The notes under the pieces: model-generated | What the model was told of the DNA's origin: nothing | Databases searched by the model: none | What the model saw: only the letters and a program-made list of their open reading frames with translations | Translations under genes and position numbers: made by a program | Part shown: piece after piece, positions 1-4,818 of the stretch | Position numbering within the stretch: position 1 is the first letter of the stretch | Layout of the letters: each line of letters opens with the position of its first letter | DNA from: Pseudomonadota bacterium | GTDB lineage: Bacteria; Myxococcota; Polyangia; GCA-2747355; JACKDQ01 | Assembly: GCA_030591195.1 (NCBI GenBank) | Contig: JAUVBO010000199.1 | Coordinates: 1 to 6,150, forward strand | Reading direction: 5' to 3' | DNA length: 6,150 nt

Positions 1-1
1 G

Positions 2-487
2 CAGATCGAGCGCGCCGTGACCGATGCGCTGGCGAGCACGCCGCCGAGCCGCTGTCTCGACCGGCCCCCGATCAAGCGGGTGCCCCTGCCGGCCCAGGCG
101 CCACGCAAGGCGGCCCCGGTCCTGCCGCCACGCAAGGCGGCCCCAGCCCTGCCGCCACGCAAGACGGTGGCCACGGCAGCCCCGGTCCCGCCGCCCCTGC
201 CCTGCCCCGAGCCCACCTTCGAGGCGGTCAAGGGGATCCTGACGATCGAAACGCTCGTGCCGCAGCCCGAGAGCGGCCCATCGGCGGTCGCGAGGCAGGA
301 GCCTCTGGCAGCGCTGGCCGAGCCGACGCTGAGGGTGCATACATCGAGCTCGAGGCGAGACGAGTCGGAGTTCGACGCCCGCTTCGTGATCGGAGCCAAT
401 CGCCCGCTGCTCGCCCGCCACCCCTGGCTGCTGGCGCTGGCGACGGCCGCAGCCATCGGTGTGGGTGTCCACGCGCTGCTCTCCTGA
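2..487 (+). CDS. C-terminal part of a proline-rich, tail-anchored membrane protein (5' end outside window)
   Basis: I do not recognise a family. The frame is open from base 2. The first possible start inside the window is a GTG at 17, but it has no Shine-Dalgarno sequence and the frame runs on upstream of it, so this is probably the tail of a longer gene. Counting from that GTG, residues about 15-65 are rich in Pro, Ala, Arg and Lys and contain a nine-residue repeat (PRKAAPxLP). Residues 66-130 are acidic to neutral and look disordered. The last 21 or so residues (about 136-156, HPWLLALATAAAIGVG and on) form one hydrophobic helix ending at the stop. That is the layout of a tail-anchored inner-membrane protein with its bulk in the cytoplasm. 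Myxobacterial signalling proteins, such as Ser/Thr kinases, often have Pro/Ala-rich linkers before a membrane helix, but no catalytic domain is visible here. Coding is well supported by base composition; function is unknown. Confidence 0.7.
   Translation, partial: QIERAVTDALASTPPSRCLDRPPIKRVPLPAQAPRKAAPVLPPRKAAPALPPRKTVATAAPVPPPLPCPEPTFEAVKGILTIETLVPQPESGPSAVARQEPLAALAEPTLRVHTSSSRRDESEFDARFVIGANRPLLARHPWLLALATAAAIGVGVHALLS
101..166 (+). repeat. 27-bp in-frame tandem repeat, about 2.4 copies
   Basis: Copy one is 101-127 and copy two is 128-154. They differ at only two or three bases near the middle (ccccggtcct versus ccccagccct). A third, partial copy starts at 155 (ccacgcaag) and then diverges. 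The unit is a whole number of codons and encodes Pro-Arg-Lys-Ala-Ala-Pro-x-Leu-Pro, so changes in copy number would lengthen or shorten the basic proline-rich linker without shifting the frame. Confidence 0.8.
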
Positions 488-625
488 ATACCCGGGACAA
501 GACCCGGGGCGATGCTCTACGCTGGCGCCATGCTCGGCCATAGGATCATCGTCGGCGTGGTGGCAGCCGCCCTTCAAGGGTGGCGACTAAGCATCACCTA
601 CCCCTTCGTCCTGCGGTGACTGAGG
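488..625. other. Intergenic spacer with two small hairpins
   Basis: The spacer holds two inverted repeats. One is CCCGGG-acaaga-CCCGGG at 491-508, starting three bases after the upstream stop codon. The other is GCCGCCC-ttcaa-GGGTGGC at 566-584, seven pairs with one G-U. Neither is followed by a T-run, so neither is a standard intrinsic terminator, although the first sits where one would be expected. An open 35-codon frame (ATG 512, stop 617-619) crosses the spacer; it has no clear ribosome site and I do not call it a gene. GGTGA at 615-619 matches the 3' part of the Shine-Dalgarno consensus and lies six bases before the ATG at 626. Confidence 0.4.
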
Positions 626-1120
626 ATGACCGACGAACCGACCCGTAGTTGCCCCCGCTGCGCCGGAGAGCTCCAGCCAGGCGAGTTTCATGGGGTCGAG
701 CTGCACCTCTGCCAGGCGTGTCAGGGCTCACTCGTCGACCGGCGGCGCCTGACGCCGCTGCTCGAGCGGATGACCGACGAGCTCGTCGAGGAGATCGCCC
801 CCGACCAGCGAATCGAGGCCCTGGCCGACGATGGCGGAGAACTCGACTGCCCGCTGTGCGGCAGCAAGATGGAGCACTTCGGCTACATGGGCGGCCGGGA
901 CGTCTACATCGACGCCTGCAACGGCTGCAACGTGCTCTGGCTCGACCCAGAGGAGCTGGGGGTGATGAGCTTGATGGTTGCCCAGACAGACCGCATCGCG
1001 CGCGACCGCGCCGCTCGATCGGCCGCGCACCTCGAGCAGGTCGAGCGCCGGGTCCACGCCCAGCTGCTCGCCCGCGCCGTCCAGCGCCGCTTGATGGGCC
1101 GCTTCTCCCACCTCTTCTAA
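626..1120 (+). CDS. Zinc-ribbon protein with two TFIIB-type zinc fingers (zf-TFIIB family)
   Basis: A 164-residue, probably cytoplasmic protein with two four-cysteine zinc ribbons. The first uses C9, C12, C29 and C32 (CPRC ... CQACQG). The second uses C75, C78, C98 and C101 (CPLC ... CNGCNVLWLDPEEL). The Cys-Gly-x-x-x-Asp-x-x-Glu-Leu-like ending after each second pair is the signature of the bacterial zf-TFIIB (transcription factor zinc-finger) family. The part after residue 115 is Arg-rich and predicted helical, with no signal peptide or membrane segment. The start is fixed: a stop lies three codons upstream in frame (617-619), and the next in-frame Met (49) would remove the first finger. 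Members of the family are widespread and mostly uncharacterised, so binding of nucleic acid or protein is family-level inference. The gene is probably its own unit or is cotranscribed with the gene ending at 487, since the gap is 138 bases. Confidence 0.9.
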   Translation: MTDEPTRSCPRCAGELQPGEFHGVELHLCQACQGSLVDRRRLTPLLERMTDELVEEIAPDQRIEALADDGGELDCPLCGSKMEHFGYMGGRDVYIDACNGCNVLWLDPEELGVMSLMVAQTDRIARDRAARSAAHLEQVERRVHAQLLARAVQRRLMGRFSHLF

Positions 1121-1146
1121 GAGCCCCGCAGGGGGAATAGGCGCTG

Positions 1147-1257
1147 TCAGCCGCCGTCCGAATCGCTGGCGCGCAGGCGCTCGCCGAACGCCGGGTGGTG
1201 CTCGATCAACCTGTCTAGCGCCTCGCGGTCGATCCGCCCCAGCGTGACGGTCCCGTC
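1147..1257 (-). pseudogene. Possible remnant of the C-terminus of a cyclic-nucleotide-binding-like protein
   Basis: On the minus strand the last 35 or so codons before a TGA (1147-1149) have strongly G/C-ending third positions and read like protein: GTVTLGRIDREALDRLIEHH, then PAFGERL and a polar end. The pattern Ile-Asp-Arg-x-Ala-Leu-x-x-Leu-x-x-x-His-Pro-x-x-x-x-Arg-Leu resembles the last helix of Crp-like cyclic-nucleotide-binding domains. Upstream of about 1257 the frame stays open, but it loses coding character, shows no beta-roll, and runs into the start of the oppositely oriented lipoprotein gene. It has only a TTG as a possible start. The simplest reading is a truncated leftover of a decayed gene; a chance open frame in GC-rich DNA is the alternative. 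The family guess is from a short motif only. Confidence 0.25.
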
Positions 1258-1332
1258 TCGAGCTGACCGGGGCGGAGCCAATCTGGCGCAGACGGCTACC
1301 GCGGATGCCCCTCCTCCGATTCCTGAAGACCT

Positions 1333-1403
1333 CCGAAGCCGATATTTATTCGGTATTTTTTCCTCGTGAGTCGGCACAGGACCTGCTAGCCGACAGTTTC
1401 TGA
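1333..1403 (+). promoter_or_regulatory. A/T-rich upstream region of the lipase gene
   Basis: This stretch contains the only long A/T-rich block in the window (1341-1362: gatatttatt, then cggtatttttt). It directly precedes the lipoprotein gene, so it probably holds that gene's promoter. TATTTT at 1354-1359 could act as a -10 box, but no convincing -35 box lies at the right distance. The same bases can be read as a weak terminator on the plus strand: CCGAA (1333-1337) can pair with TTCGG (1349-1353), followed by a run of T (1356-1361). I cannot decide between the two. No Shine-Dalgarno sequence is visible before the ATG at 1404. Confidence 0.35.
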
Positions 1404-3761
1404 ATGCAACTATCAATAATCAGGAACCTGCCGGCCTTGCTCGCAGCCGCGGCGCTGGCCGGCTGTTCGCCGGTGGCCAGCCCGCCCGGCCTGCTCCAGG
1501 GCAAGGGCGATGGCCCCGCGGTCGTCACCCCGGGCAGCGCCGCGGCGGCGCTGGTCAGCCGACTCGATCCGCCGGCCGAGACCGACTTCATCATCCGCCG
1601 CACGGTGCCCTTCGGTCACCGGCTGCAGCGCTGGCACGTCTACCCCTTCACTGCCTATGGCAGGGCCAAGCACCAGCTGCGCCTGCGGGTCCTCGACCGA
1701 CGGATGCACGGCTGCGTCCACGTCGACCTCTTCGCCCAGGACAGCCGCGGGCGCTGGGGCGCGCCGATCGACGGAGCCGACGACAACGACGGCACGCTGA
1801 AGCTGACGATCCGCAGCGACCGCCATCGGCACTATGCGCTGGTCGTCGGACCACGGTCGCGCTGCGGCTTCCTGCCCCGCTACCCGGGGCGACGGGCGCG
1901 GGTGCTGATCGGTCACGAGCGCAACCGCGTGCTGGTGCCCGAGCGCGGTGTGGTCGCCGATCTGGTGATCGAGCCCAACGGTCGCGCGGTGCTCGTCAGC
2001 AACGACAAGCAGGACCGCTGGCGCATCGAGCGCCCGCTGACCCTGCGCGGGCTGGGCGAGGCATTCGCGGCCGAGGCCTGGAACTTCTTCGCCACCGACA
2101 ACGCCGGCCGGCGCAAGTGGATCAAGGTCAAGCACTGGTCGCCGTCGGTGTGGGTCGCCAGCGAGCGGGACGGGCCAACCGACGCCCCGCGCCTGGCGAT
2201 CCAGGATGGGGCGCTCGACCGCGTGCTGCTGCTCGACACCCCTGGCACCAACGCCCCGGGCGAGGGCCTGCTGCTGGTCGACGCCTTCGCCGACCGGTCC
2301 CTGCCCCAATCGTCCTTCCCCGTGAACCTGGCCGCGGTGGCGATGGTCACCGCAGCTCCGCAGCGGCTCGACGGCGTCCCGGTGCGCATCGCCAACCTCG
2401 ACGGCTGCGACCGCCGGCTGAGCAGTTGCCGCCAGGCGCTCGGCCCGGACAACCAGGCGCTGCCCGCGGGGTTGACCCGCGCCTTCCGGCCGCTGGCCTA
2501 TGAGCCCGACGAGCCCTCGCGCTACGCGCTGACCTTCGGCTGCAAGGGCTACGCCTGCAGCCCGAGCCCCGAGGTCACCCGCTACCCGATCTACCTCGCC
2601 CACGGCTTCAACTCCTCGCGACAGATGTGGACCCCGGTGATCGAGGCCCTGCTCGAGGCCAGCCCCGCCTGGCGCCCGATGGTCACGGTCGAGGGTAACG
2701 GCGACGACAAGCGCTACGGCGGCTGGATCGCCGCCGACGACGTGCCGGGCTTCCGTCCCCTCGGCGAGCGGGTCGAGCAGCTGCGGCGCAACCTGATCCG
2801 CTTCCTCGAGCGGCTCGAGACCGGTACCGAGTTGCGGGTCAACGTCATCGCCCACTCGATGGGCGGCCTCGACGCGCGGCTGCTGATGGGCGACGAGCGC
2901 TACAACGGTGCCGACTGCGGCCAGCCCCGCTGCGCCGACGACCAAGGCGAGCCCCAGGCCTGCTGTTACCAGGGCGTGCCCTGGCGCCGGCGGATCGCCT
3001 CGCTGACCACCCTCAGCTCGCCGCACCTCGGCTCGGCCTTCGCCGACTGGAGCCTCGAGCAGCTCGAGGGCGACGTTGTCGACTGGCTCTTCCGCCGGAC
3101 GAGCGAGTGGATCTTCGGCCACGCGCCGGAGGACCACGGCCCGTTCAAGGAGACCCTGTCTCACCTCTCGCGAACCTACGCGCGCGACTCGATGCAGCGC
3201 AACTTCCCCGCGCCGCCGACCCCCGCCCGCAGCTACGACTGGGCCTGCGCCCTCGCCGCCAGTGGCGGCGAGCGCTGCCAGGTTGAGCGCTACGCCCTCG
3301 GCGACGGCCTGAGCTACGTGCCGCCGGTCCGGGCCACCGGCCGGCCCTCCGCTGCCGACCTGCCGCGACGCGACACCTGGACCGGCACCCAGGTGCTGCC
3401 CCGGCCAACCGACCAGGCCACGGTCTATTCCTGGGCCGGCCAGGCCTGCTTCACCGGCACCTGCGGCCAGCTGGTCAGCGCCTCCCTCGCCCTGGCCCAC
3501 AAGATCCTCCGCGCGCGCGAGCGCTATCCCAATGGCGAGCCGGCACCCAACGACGGCGTGGTCTCGCAGCTCAGCGCCACCCGCGGGATCTACATGGGGC
3601 TGCGCAACAACGACCACTTCACCTGGAGCCTGCCCGCCAGCAGCCAGGGCGAGGCCTCGATCTTCGACCGCGTCCGCGGCTGGATCTTCGGCCTAAGGAA
3701 CGCGCCGCCCGAGAACTTCTACCTGATGTGGCTCGACCTGCTTCGCCTGTCGGGCTACTAG
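1404..3761 (+). CDS. Secreted lipoprotein with C-terminal triacylglycerol lipase (alpha/beta hydrolase) domain
   Basis: Predicted ester-lipid hydrolase anchored to the cell envelope, 785 residues. Residues 1-21 form a lipoprotein signal peptide ending in the lipobox LAGC, with lipidated Cys21; Ser at +2 suggests the outer membrane. Residues about 50-390 are beta-rich with no family I recognise; the first part (about 55-170) could be a PPC- or jelly-roll-like domain. The lipase domain runs from about 395 to 785. It has the oxyanion strand and turn AHGFNSS (His400), the nucleophile elbow IAHSMGG (Ser485), the TTLSSPHLGS stretch (535-544) typical of family I lipases, the acid Asp717 in PNDGVV and His738 in NNDHF. 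The elbow has Ala in place of the first Gly of GxSxG, as in Bacillus LipA-type enzymes. A Cys-rich insert follows the elbow (C505, C510, C520, C521), and other Cys pairs suggest disulfides. The ATG is fixed by a TGA immediately upstream. No lipase foldase gene follows it in the window. The length is about twice that of a usual family I lipase. Confidence 0.9.
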   Translation: MQLSIIRNLPALLAAAALAGCSPVASPPGLLQGKGDGPAVVTPGSAAAALVSRLDPPAETDFIIRRTVPFGHRLQRWHVYPFTAYGRAKHQLRLRVLDRRMHGCVHVDLFAQDSRGRWGAPIDGADDNDGTLKLTIRSDRHRHYALVVGPRSRCGFLPRYPGRRARVLIGHERNRVLVPERGVVADLVIEPNGRAVLVSNDKQDRWRIERPLTLRGLGEAFAAEAWNFFATDNAGRRKWIKVKHWSPSVWVASERDGPTDAPRLAIQDGALDRVLLLDTPGTNAPGEGLLLVDAFADRSLPQSSFPVNLAAVAMVTAAPQRLDGVPVRIANLDGCDRRLSSCRQALGPDNQALPAGLTRAFRPLAYEPDEPSRYALTFGCKGYACSPSPEVTRYPIYLAHGFNSSRQMWTPVIEALLEASPAWRPMVTVEGNGDDKRYGGWIAADDVPGFRPLGERVEQLRRNLIRFLERLETGTELRVNVIAHSMGGLDARLLMGDERYNGADCGQPRCADDQGEPQACCYQGVPWRRRIASLTTLSSPHLGSAFADWSLEQLEGDVVDWLFRRTSEWIFGHAPEDHGPFKETLSHLSRTYARDSMQRNFPAPPTPARSYDWACALAASGGERCQVERYALGDGLSYVPPVRATGRPSAADLPRRDTWTGTQVLPRPTDQATVYSWAGQACFTGTCGQLVSASLALAHKILRARERYPNGEPAPNDGVVSQLSATRGIYMGLRNNDHFTWSLPASSQGEASIFDRVRGWIFGLRNAPPENFYLMWLDLLRLSGY

Positions 3762-3813
3762 CCACGCCCGCTTCCCGCGCCAAGCCGCCGACGGCAATCT
3801 TGCGCCGCCAGGG
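3762..3813. other. Region after the lipase gene, with weak hairpin
   Basis: A small hairpin, GCCG-ccga-CGGC (3784-3795) followed by aatctt, is the best terminator candidate for the lipase transcript. The stem has only four pairs and the T-tract is poor, so it may not terminate efficiently. No other feature is visible. Confidence 0.2.
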
Positions 3814-3841
3814 TTGACACCTCGGACCGCGGACTTATCTC
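3814..3841 (+). promoter_or_regulatory. Probable sigma-70-type promoter of the hsp20 operon
   Basis: A perfect -35 box TTGACA (3814-3819) is followed after 16 bases by TATCTC (3836-3841), a weak -10 box matching three of six consensus positions. Transcription would start near 3848, giving a leader of about 110 bases. The spacer contains the palindrome CCGCGG. I found no sigma-32-type boxes (CTTGAAA / CCCCAT) and no CIRCE inverted repeat (TTAGCACTC-N9-GAGTGCTAA). Any heat induction would therefore need another mechanism, or a lineage-specific sigma factor or operator. Confidence 0.5.
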
Positions 3842-3870
3842 AGAGATCGGGCAGGGAAACCCAAGGAGCG

Positions 3871-3936
3871 CCGCAGCCCAGGCCAACGCCGACGCTGCGG
3901 AGCCCATTCAGGAAAAGCAGGCCCTTCGGGGCTGTC
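3871..3936 (+). promoter_or_regulatory. Structured 5' leader of the hsp20 operon, with a UUCG-loop hairpin
   Basis: Two hairpins can form in the leader RNA. CCGCAG (3871-3876) pairs with CTGCGG (3895-3900). GCCC-ttcg-GGGC (3921-3932) forms a very stable stem closed by the UUCG tetraloop in its preferred C-G context, and it can be extended with one bulge by CA (3918-3919) and TG (3933-3934). The second stem ends about ten bases before the ribosome binding site. CCTT at 3923-3926 could instead pair with AAGG of that site, so an alternative fold could mask it. The hairpins are read directly from the sequence; a regulatory role, such as an RNA thermometer, is only a hypothesis. Confidence 0.35.
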
Positions 3937-3943
3937 GAGCTCA

Positions 3944-3951
3944 AAGGAGGT
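3944..3951 (+). promoter_or_regulatory. Perfect Shine-Dalgarno site of the first hsp20 gene
   Basis: AAGGAGGT is fully complementary to the conserved 3' end of 16S rRNA and lies five bases before the ATG at 3957. It fixes that start and predicts strong translation. The zinc-ribbon and lipase genes in this window lack such a site. Confidence 0.9.
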
Positions 3952-3956
3952 CACTG

Positions 3957-4406
3957 ATGTTGATCCGATGGAGGTCGTATGACCCGACGATGGCGTCGTT
4001 TGCGAGCTTCCGCCGCCGAATGGACCAGCTCTTCGAGGACTTCGGTCGGCACGAGACGAGCCCGAGCTTCTACGAGTCGCGCTGGCCCTACATCAACCTG
4101 GACGACGCCGGCGACAAGCTGCTGCTGACCGCCGAGATCCCCGGGATGAACGAAGATCAGGTCAATCTCACGCTGAACCAGGACGTGCTGTCGATCTCCG
4201 GCGAGCGCGTGGTGGACGGCCCCAAGGGCTACACCGCGCACCGCAAGGAACGGGGCAATGTCCGCTTCTCGCGCAGCTTCTCGCTGCCCTGCAAGGTGGA
4301 CCCGGAGAAGGTCGCCGCGAGGCTCACCAACGGCGTGCTGACGGTGGAGATCGCCAAGGCGCCCGAGGCCCAGCCACGCCAGATCACGGTCCAGGCCGGC
4401 AGCTAG
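3957..4406 (+). CDS. hsp20: Small heat-shock protein, Hsp20/alpha-crystallin family
   Basis: A 149-residue ATP-independent holdase that binds unfolding proteins in the cytoplasm and holds them for refolding by the DnaK and ClpB systems (family knowledge). Residues 1-42 are the variable N-terminal arm, rich in Phe and Arg (FASFRRRMDQLFEDF), which usually contacts clients. The alpha-crystallin domain spans about 43-134. It has the opening strand YINLDDAGDKLLLTAEIPGM, the loop and strand with YTAHRKERG (92-100) and FSRSFSLP (104-111), and the hallmark ARLTNGVLTVEI (121-132). The C-terminal tail carries the I-x-I/V motif as Ile143-Thr-Val145, which docks into a neighbouring subunit for oligomer assembly. 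Length is normal for the class. It is the first gene of a two-gene operon, and the next start lies 13 bases after its stop. Confidence 0.97.
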   Translation: MLIRWRSYDPTMASFASFRRRMDQLFEDFGRHETSPSFYESRWPYINLDDAGDKLLLTAEIPGMNEDQVNLTLNQDVLSISGERVVDGPKGYTAHRKERGNVRFSRSFSLPCKVDPEKVAARLTNGVLTVEIAKAPEAQPRQITVQAGS

Positions 4407-4408
4407 AG

Positions 4409-4414
4409 AGGAGG
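4409..4414 (+). promoter_or_regulatory. Shine-Dalgarno site of the second hsp20 gene
   Basis: AGGAGG lies just after the first gene's TAG stop (4404-4406). Two starts follow in frame, GTG at 4417 and ATG at 4420. The site is two bases from the GTG and five from the ATG. Normal spacing and the usual preference for ATG favour 4420. Confidence 0.8.
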
Positions 4415-4419
4415 TTGTG

Positions 4420-4785
4420 ATGAGCATCCAGATGAATGAACGCAAGCACCAGAGTCCCGAGCAGGTGGTCGAGCACGAGCGCTGGGCAGCGCCGCTGGTC
4501 GACGTCTACGAGAACGACGACGAGTTCCTGCTGCTGGTCGACCTGCCTGGCGTGGTGACCGACAGGCTCCGGGTAGACGTCGACCAGGACGAGCTGACCC
4601 TCGAGGGCCGCCGGCTCGACAGCGACGAAGACCAGCGCTGGCTCGGCTACCGCCGCTCGTTCAAGCTGCCGGGCGGCACCGACTACGACAAGGTCAACGC
4701 CGAGCTCAAGCAGGGTGTGCTCTGGCTGCACCTGCCGAAGGCCGCAGCGATCAAGCCGCGCCGGATCCAGATCAAGGCCGGCTGA
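4420..4785 (+). CDS. hsp20: Second small heat-shock protein, Hsp20/alpha-crystallin family (short, acidic paralog)
   Basis: A 121-residue Hsp20, or 122 if the GTG at 4417 is used. After a short polar N-terminus (about 1-22) comes an alpha-crystallin domain at about 23-107. It opens with PLVDVYENDDEFLLLVDLPG (25-44) and contains the compact LTLEGRR (59-65), GYRRSFKLP (76-84) and the hallmark AELKQGVLWLHLPK (94-107). The tail has the I-x-I motif as Ile116-Gln-Ile118. Compared with the upstream paralog, the N-terminal arm is much shorter and lacks the Phe/Arg-rich helix. The loop between the central strands is also shorter (LDSDEDQRW) and very acidic, which may change dimer partner choice. The gene is translated from the same transcript, so hetero-oligomers or a two-part holdase are plausible. 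That is inferred from context; membership of the family is not in doubt. Confidence 0.96.
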   Translation: MSIQMNERKHQSPEQVVEHERWAAPLVDVYENDDEFLLLVDLPGVVTDRLRVDVDQDELTLEGRRLDSDEDQRWLGYRRSFKLPGGTDYDKVNAELKQGVLWLHLPKAAAIKPRRIQIKAG

Positions 4786-4818
4786 GCCTCGTGACCTATT
4801 GAAGGTGCAGCCCGGGCG
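4786..4818. other. Short convergent gap between the hsp20 operon and the amidohydrolase-like gene
   Basis: These 33 bases separate two stop codons on opposite strands. They contain the palindrome GCCCGGGC (4810-4817) and a short inverted repeat ACCT-attga-AGGT (4794-4806). TGACCT (4792-4797) can also pair with AGGTCA (4826-4831), inside the end of the minus-strand gene. There is no T-run on either strand, so no standard intrinsic terminator can be called. A structured bidirectional stop, or Rho-dependent termination, is likely. Confidence 0.4.

Noticed and set aside
1112..1134. Small inverted repeats (CTCT-tcta-AGAG, CCCC-gca-GGGG) as a terminator for the zinc-ribbon gene
   Set aside because: The stems are four pairs long, they overlap the stop codon region, and no T-run follows.
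649..1140. Alternative plus-strand frame overlapping the zinc-ribbon gene
   Set aside because: It is Arg/Pro/Ala-rich with no motif. The other frame has eight correctly spaced zinc-binding cysteines.
1413..3617. 734-codon open frame on the minus strand across the lipase gene
   Set aside because: It is a mirror of a GC-rich plus-strand gene. Its translation is low-complexity Ala/Gly/Val/Arg with no domain, while the plus frame has a signal peptide and a full catalytic triad.
3863..3868. AAGGAG in the hsp20 leader, considered as a ribosome site for an upstream small gene
   Set aside because: No ATG, GTG or TTG lies within a usable distance downstream.
3762..3956. CIRCE operator or sigma-32 promoter before the hsp20 operon
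   Set aside because: Neither the TTAGCACTC inverted repeat nor CTTGAAA/CCCCAT boxes are present; only a TTGACA-type promoter fits.
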